A stretch of DNA of 64,000 bases from CAYJAZ01 sp964371865. GTDB taxonomy: Bacteria; Desulfobacterota; Desulfovibrionia; Desulfovibrionales; Desulfovibrionaceae. The translations under genes were made by a program, and so were the position numbers. The DNA is taken from contig CAYJOR010000007.1 of the NCBI GenBank assembly GCA_964371865.1, positions 1-64,000 of the forward strand, given 5' to 3'. This document shows, one piece after another, positions 62,625 through 64,000 of the stretch. The notes under the pieces were generated by a model that was given only the letters and a program-made list of their open reading frames with translations, had not been told where the DNA came from and did not search any database. Every line of letters begins with the position of its first letter. Within the stretch, counting starts at the first letter, position 1.

Positions 62625-63584
62625 ATGCTTAAAAATATCTACATTAAAAAAATACTGATACTAAGCGTGCTTTCCTTGATATTTCTTCTTATCTATCAAT
62701 TTATCTTTGTCGATATGAAATATTTTGACTACGCAATGTATATACGTACACCAAAATTATTTGGAATATTAGTAGCTTCCTTTTGCATTGGAACTGCGAG
62801 TATTGTTTTTCAGTCTATTATCAATTCACGTATAGTTACACCTTGCCTACTTGGTATGAACTCGCTTTATATCTTGATTCATACTGCTTTTGCTTTTATT
62901 CTTGGTGTAAGTAGTGAATTTGTTTCAAATAAAAACATCACTTTTTTAGCTGATATTATTGTGATGTCTATCGCATCAACCCTCATCTATGGCTATTTAT
63001 TTCGTAAAACAAAATATAATGTTCTTTATATCTTATTATCAGGAACAGTTATGGCAACGCTTTTTACGAGTATTTCAAATACGCTTATCCGTACAATGGA
63101 CCCGAATGAATATGAAGTATTGTTAACAAGTCTTGTTGCGGGATTTTCACATGTAAATATGGATGTTTTGGGAATGGGTGTAGCGGTTATTGTTATCACT
63201 CTTATTGCCCTTTGGAAAGAAATTCAGCTTTTAGATGTGATTACTTTAGGCAGAAATCAAGCGATAAATCTTGGCGTTGACTACGATAAAACAGTAATGA
63301 AACTCCTTTTAGGAGTGACACTTTTTATCACGGTAGCAACTGCTTTAGTTGGTCCTATTTCCTTTTTAGGGCTTATTGTAGCTAACCTTTCACGCGAATT
63401 CATGAAAACCTATAAGCATAATTATCTTATGTTTGCCTCTTTCCTATTTGGCGCTGTTATTTTATTTGGTGCACAAATTCTTATTGAGCATGTTTTTCAT
63501 TTCAGCACAGTTATTTCAGTATTTATCAACTTTTTTGGTGGAGTATATTTTCTCTACTTAATTATTAAAAATAAAGGTATCTAG
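62625..63584 (+). CDS. FecCD-type iron-siderophore permease 2 (CeuC/FatC-like)
   Basis: The 319-residue protein is a second FecCD permease: YIRTPKLFGILVASFCIGTA, SIVFQSIINSRIVTPCLLGM, LGVDYDKTV and VGPISFLGLIVANLSREFM, the ATPase-contact loop. With the preceding permease it makes a heterodimeric channel as in CeuBC and FatDC systems. It starts 13 bases after that gene with an AGAGGAA site and ends 3 bases before the ATPase gene. Confidence 0.88.
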   Translation: MLKNIYIKKILILSVLSLIFLLIYQFIFVDMKYFDYAMYIRTPKLFGILVASFCIGTASIVFQSIINSRIVTPCLLGMNSLYILIHTAFAFILGVSSEFVSNKNITFLADIIVMSIASTLIYGYLFRKTKYNVLYILLSGTVMATLFTSISNTLIRTMDPNEYEVLLTSLVAGFSHVNMDVLGMGVAVIVITLIALWKEIQLLDVITLGRNQAINLGVDYDKTVMKLLLGVTLFITVATALVGPISFLGLIVANLSREFMKTYKHNYLMFASFLFGAVILFGAQILIEHVFHFSTVISVFINFFGGVYFLYLIIKNKGI

Positions 63585-63587
63585 CAA

Positions 63588-64000
63588 GTGGAAATTATAG
63601 CTTTAACAAAATACTACGCCGGAAAAAAGGTGGTAGATGAGGTTTCATTTACTTTGCCCAAAGGAAAGTTTACCTCTTTGATTGGTCCAAATGGTGCGGG
63701 TAAGTCAACAGTTCTTAATATGATAACAAGACTTATCGAGCGTGACAGTGGCGAAATTCTTATTGAAGGCATAGACATTAAAAAATGGAATAGCAAAGAG
63801 CTTGCAAAGAAAATTGCTATTCTTTCGCAAACAAATAACTTTTCTATGAAAATTACTATTAGAGAGTTAGTTGCTTTTGGACGTTTCCCACACAGTGGCG
63901 GAAGACTTACAAAAGAAGATAACGATAAAATTGAAGCAGCTATTAACTATATGGAATTAGAAGATATTGCAGATAAATTTATAGATGAAGTTTCCGGCGG
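63588..64000 (+). CDS. Iron-siderophore ABC transporter ATPase (CeuD-like), cut by window end
   Basis: The gene starts at GTG 63588 (VEIIALTKYYAGKKVVDEVS) and runs off the right edge after about 137 residues. Walker A is SLIGPNGAGKSTVLNM, the Q-loop is AILSQTNNFSMKIT, and FGRFPHSGGRLTKED is the usual region of FepC/CeuD proteins. The visible part ends at DEVSGG, the beginning of the signature motif. It should power import through the two permeases upstream. Confidence 0.88.
   Translation, partial: MEIIALTKYYAGKKVVDEVSFTLPKGKFTSLIGPNGAGKSTVLNMITRLIERDSGEILIEGIDIKKWNSKELAKKIAILSQTNNFSMKITIRELVAFGRFPHSGGRLTKEDNDKIEAAINYMELEDIADKFIDEVSG

Noticed and set aside
1..64000. CRISPR arrays, tRNA or rRNA genes, phage genes and toxin-antitoxin pairs
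   Set aside because: I saw no regularly spaced direct repeats, no cloverleaf-like gene and no phage structural or toxin-like genes. Shallow structural RNAs could still be missed by eye.

Overview
The window is AT-rich DNA from a Gram-negative bacterium. Outer-membrane capsule export, lipoprotein signal peptides, a TonB-dependent receptor and a Tat-exported protein all support this. AspA, the radical SAM enzymes and the Ceu/Fat-like iron system would suit an anaerobic or microaerophilic, host-associated proteobacterium, for example a Desulfovibrionales-like or campylobacterial lineage. No rRNA or tRNA gene is present to settle taxonomy, and that placement is inference.

Region 1 (1-36.7 kb, minus strand, read right to left) is one large capsule locus for ABC-transporter-dependent export. 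It opens with a highly reducing type I polyketide synthase (29063-36703) and an alpha-oxoamine synthase (27710-29020), a pair like RkpA/RkpG of Sinorhizobium K-antigen loci and WcbR/WcbT of the Burkholderia capsule locus. The export genes kpsD, kpsM, kpsT and kpsE follow, then a UDP-ManNAc dehydrogenase. After these come about a dozen polymer-building genes: multi-domain glycosyltransferases, three sulfotransferase-domain proteins, a GT10 fucosyltransferase, a polysaccharide deacetylase-like protein, and a GT4 enzyme cut by the window edge. Several enzymes carry one of two shared C-terminal helical modules, and two small coiled-coil proteins carry one of these modules alone. The genes predict a sulfated, fucosylated, uronic-acid-containing capsule on a lipid that may be made by the PKS and oxoamine synthase. 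KpsC and KpsS, which build the usual poly-Kdo linker, are not in the window.

Region 2 (37.0-42.8 kb) holds galE, a Tat-exported PHP/CehA-type metallohydrolase behind a palindromic promoter, a decayed gene fragment, and aspA.

Region 3 (43.2-53.5 kb, plus strand) is a second surface-glycan operon. It encodes a NeuB-type synthase without its SAF domain, a KdsC-type phosphatase, a ThDP enzyme, a GT61 protein, an FkbM methyltransferase, a three-part sugar C-methyltransferase and three radical SAM proteins. It ends in a frameshifted remnant of glucose-1-phosphate cytidylyltransferase and a strong terminator.

Region 4 (53.6-64 kb) has a large secreted ankyrin-repeat protein, a LysR regulator, and a divergent iron-siderophore uptake set: TonB receptor, binding lipoprotein, two FecCD permeases and an ATPase cut by the window edge.

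Three copies of a MITE-like element (about 95-149 bp, TA-flanked, with inverted ends) lie at 13836, 23532 and 38173. Two of them supply the stop codon of the adjacent gene.
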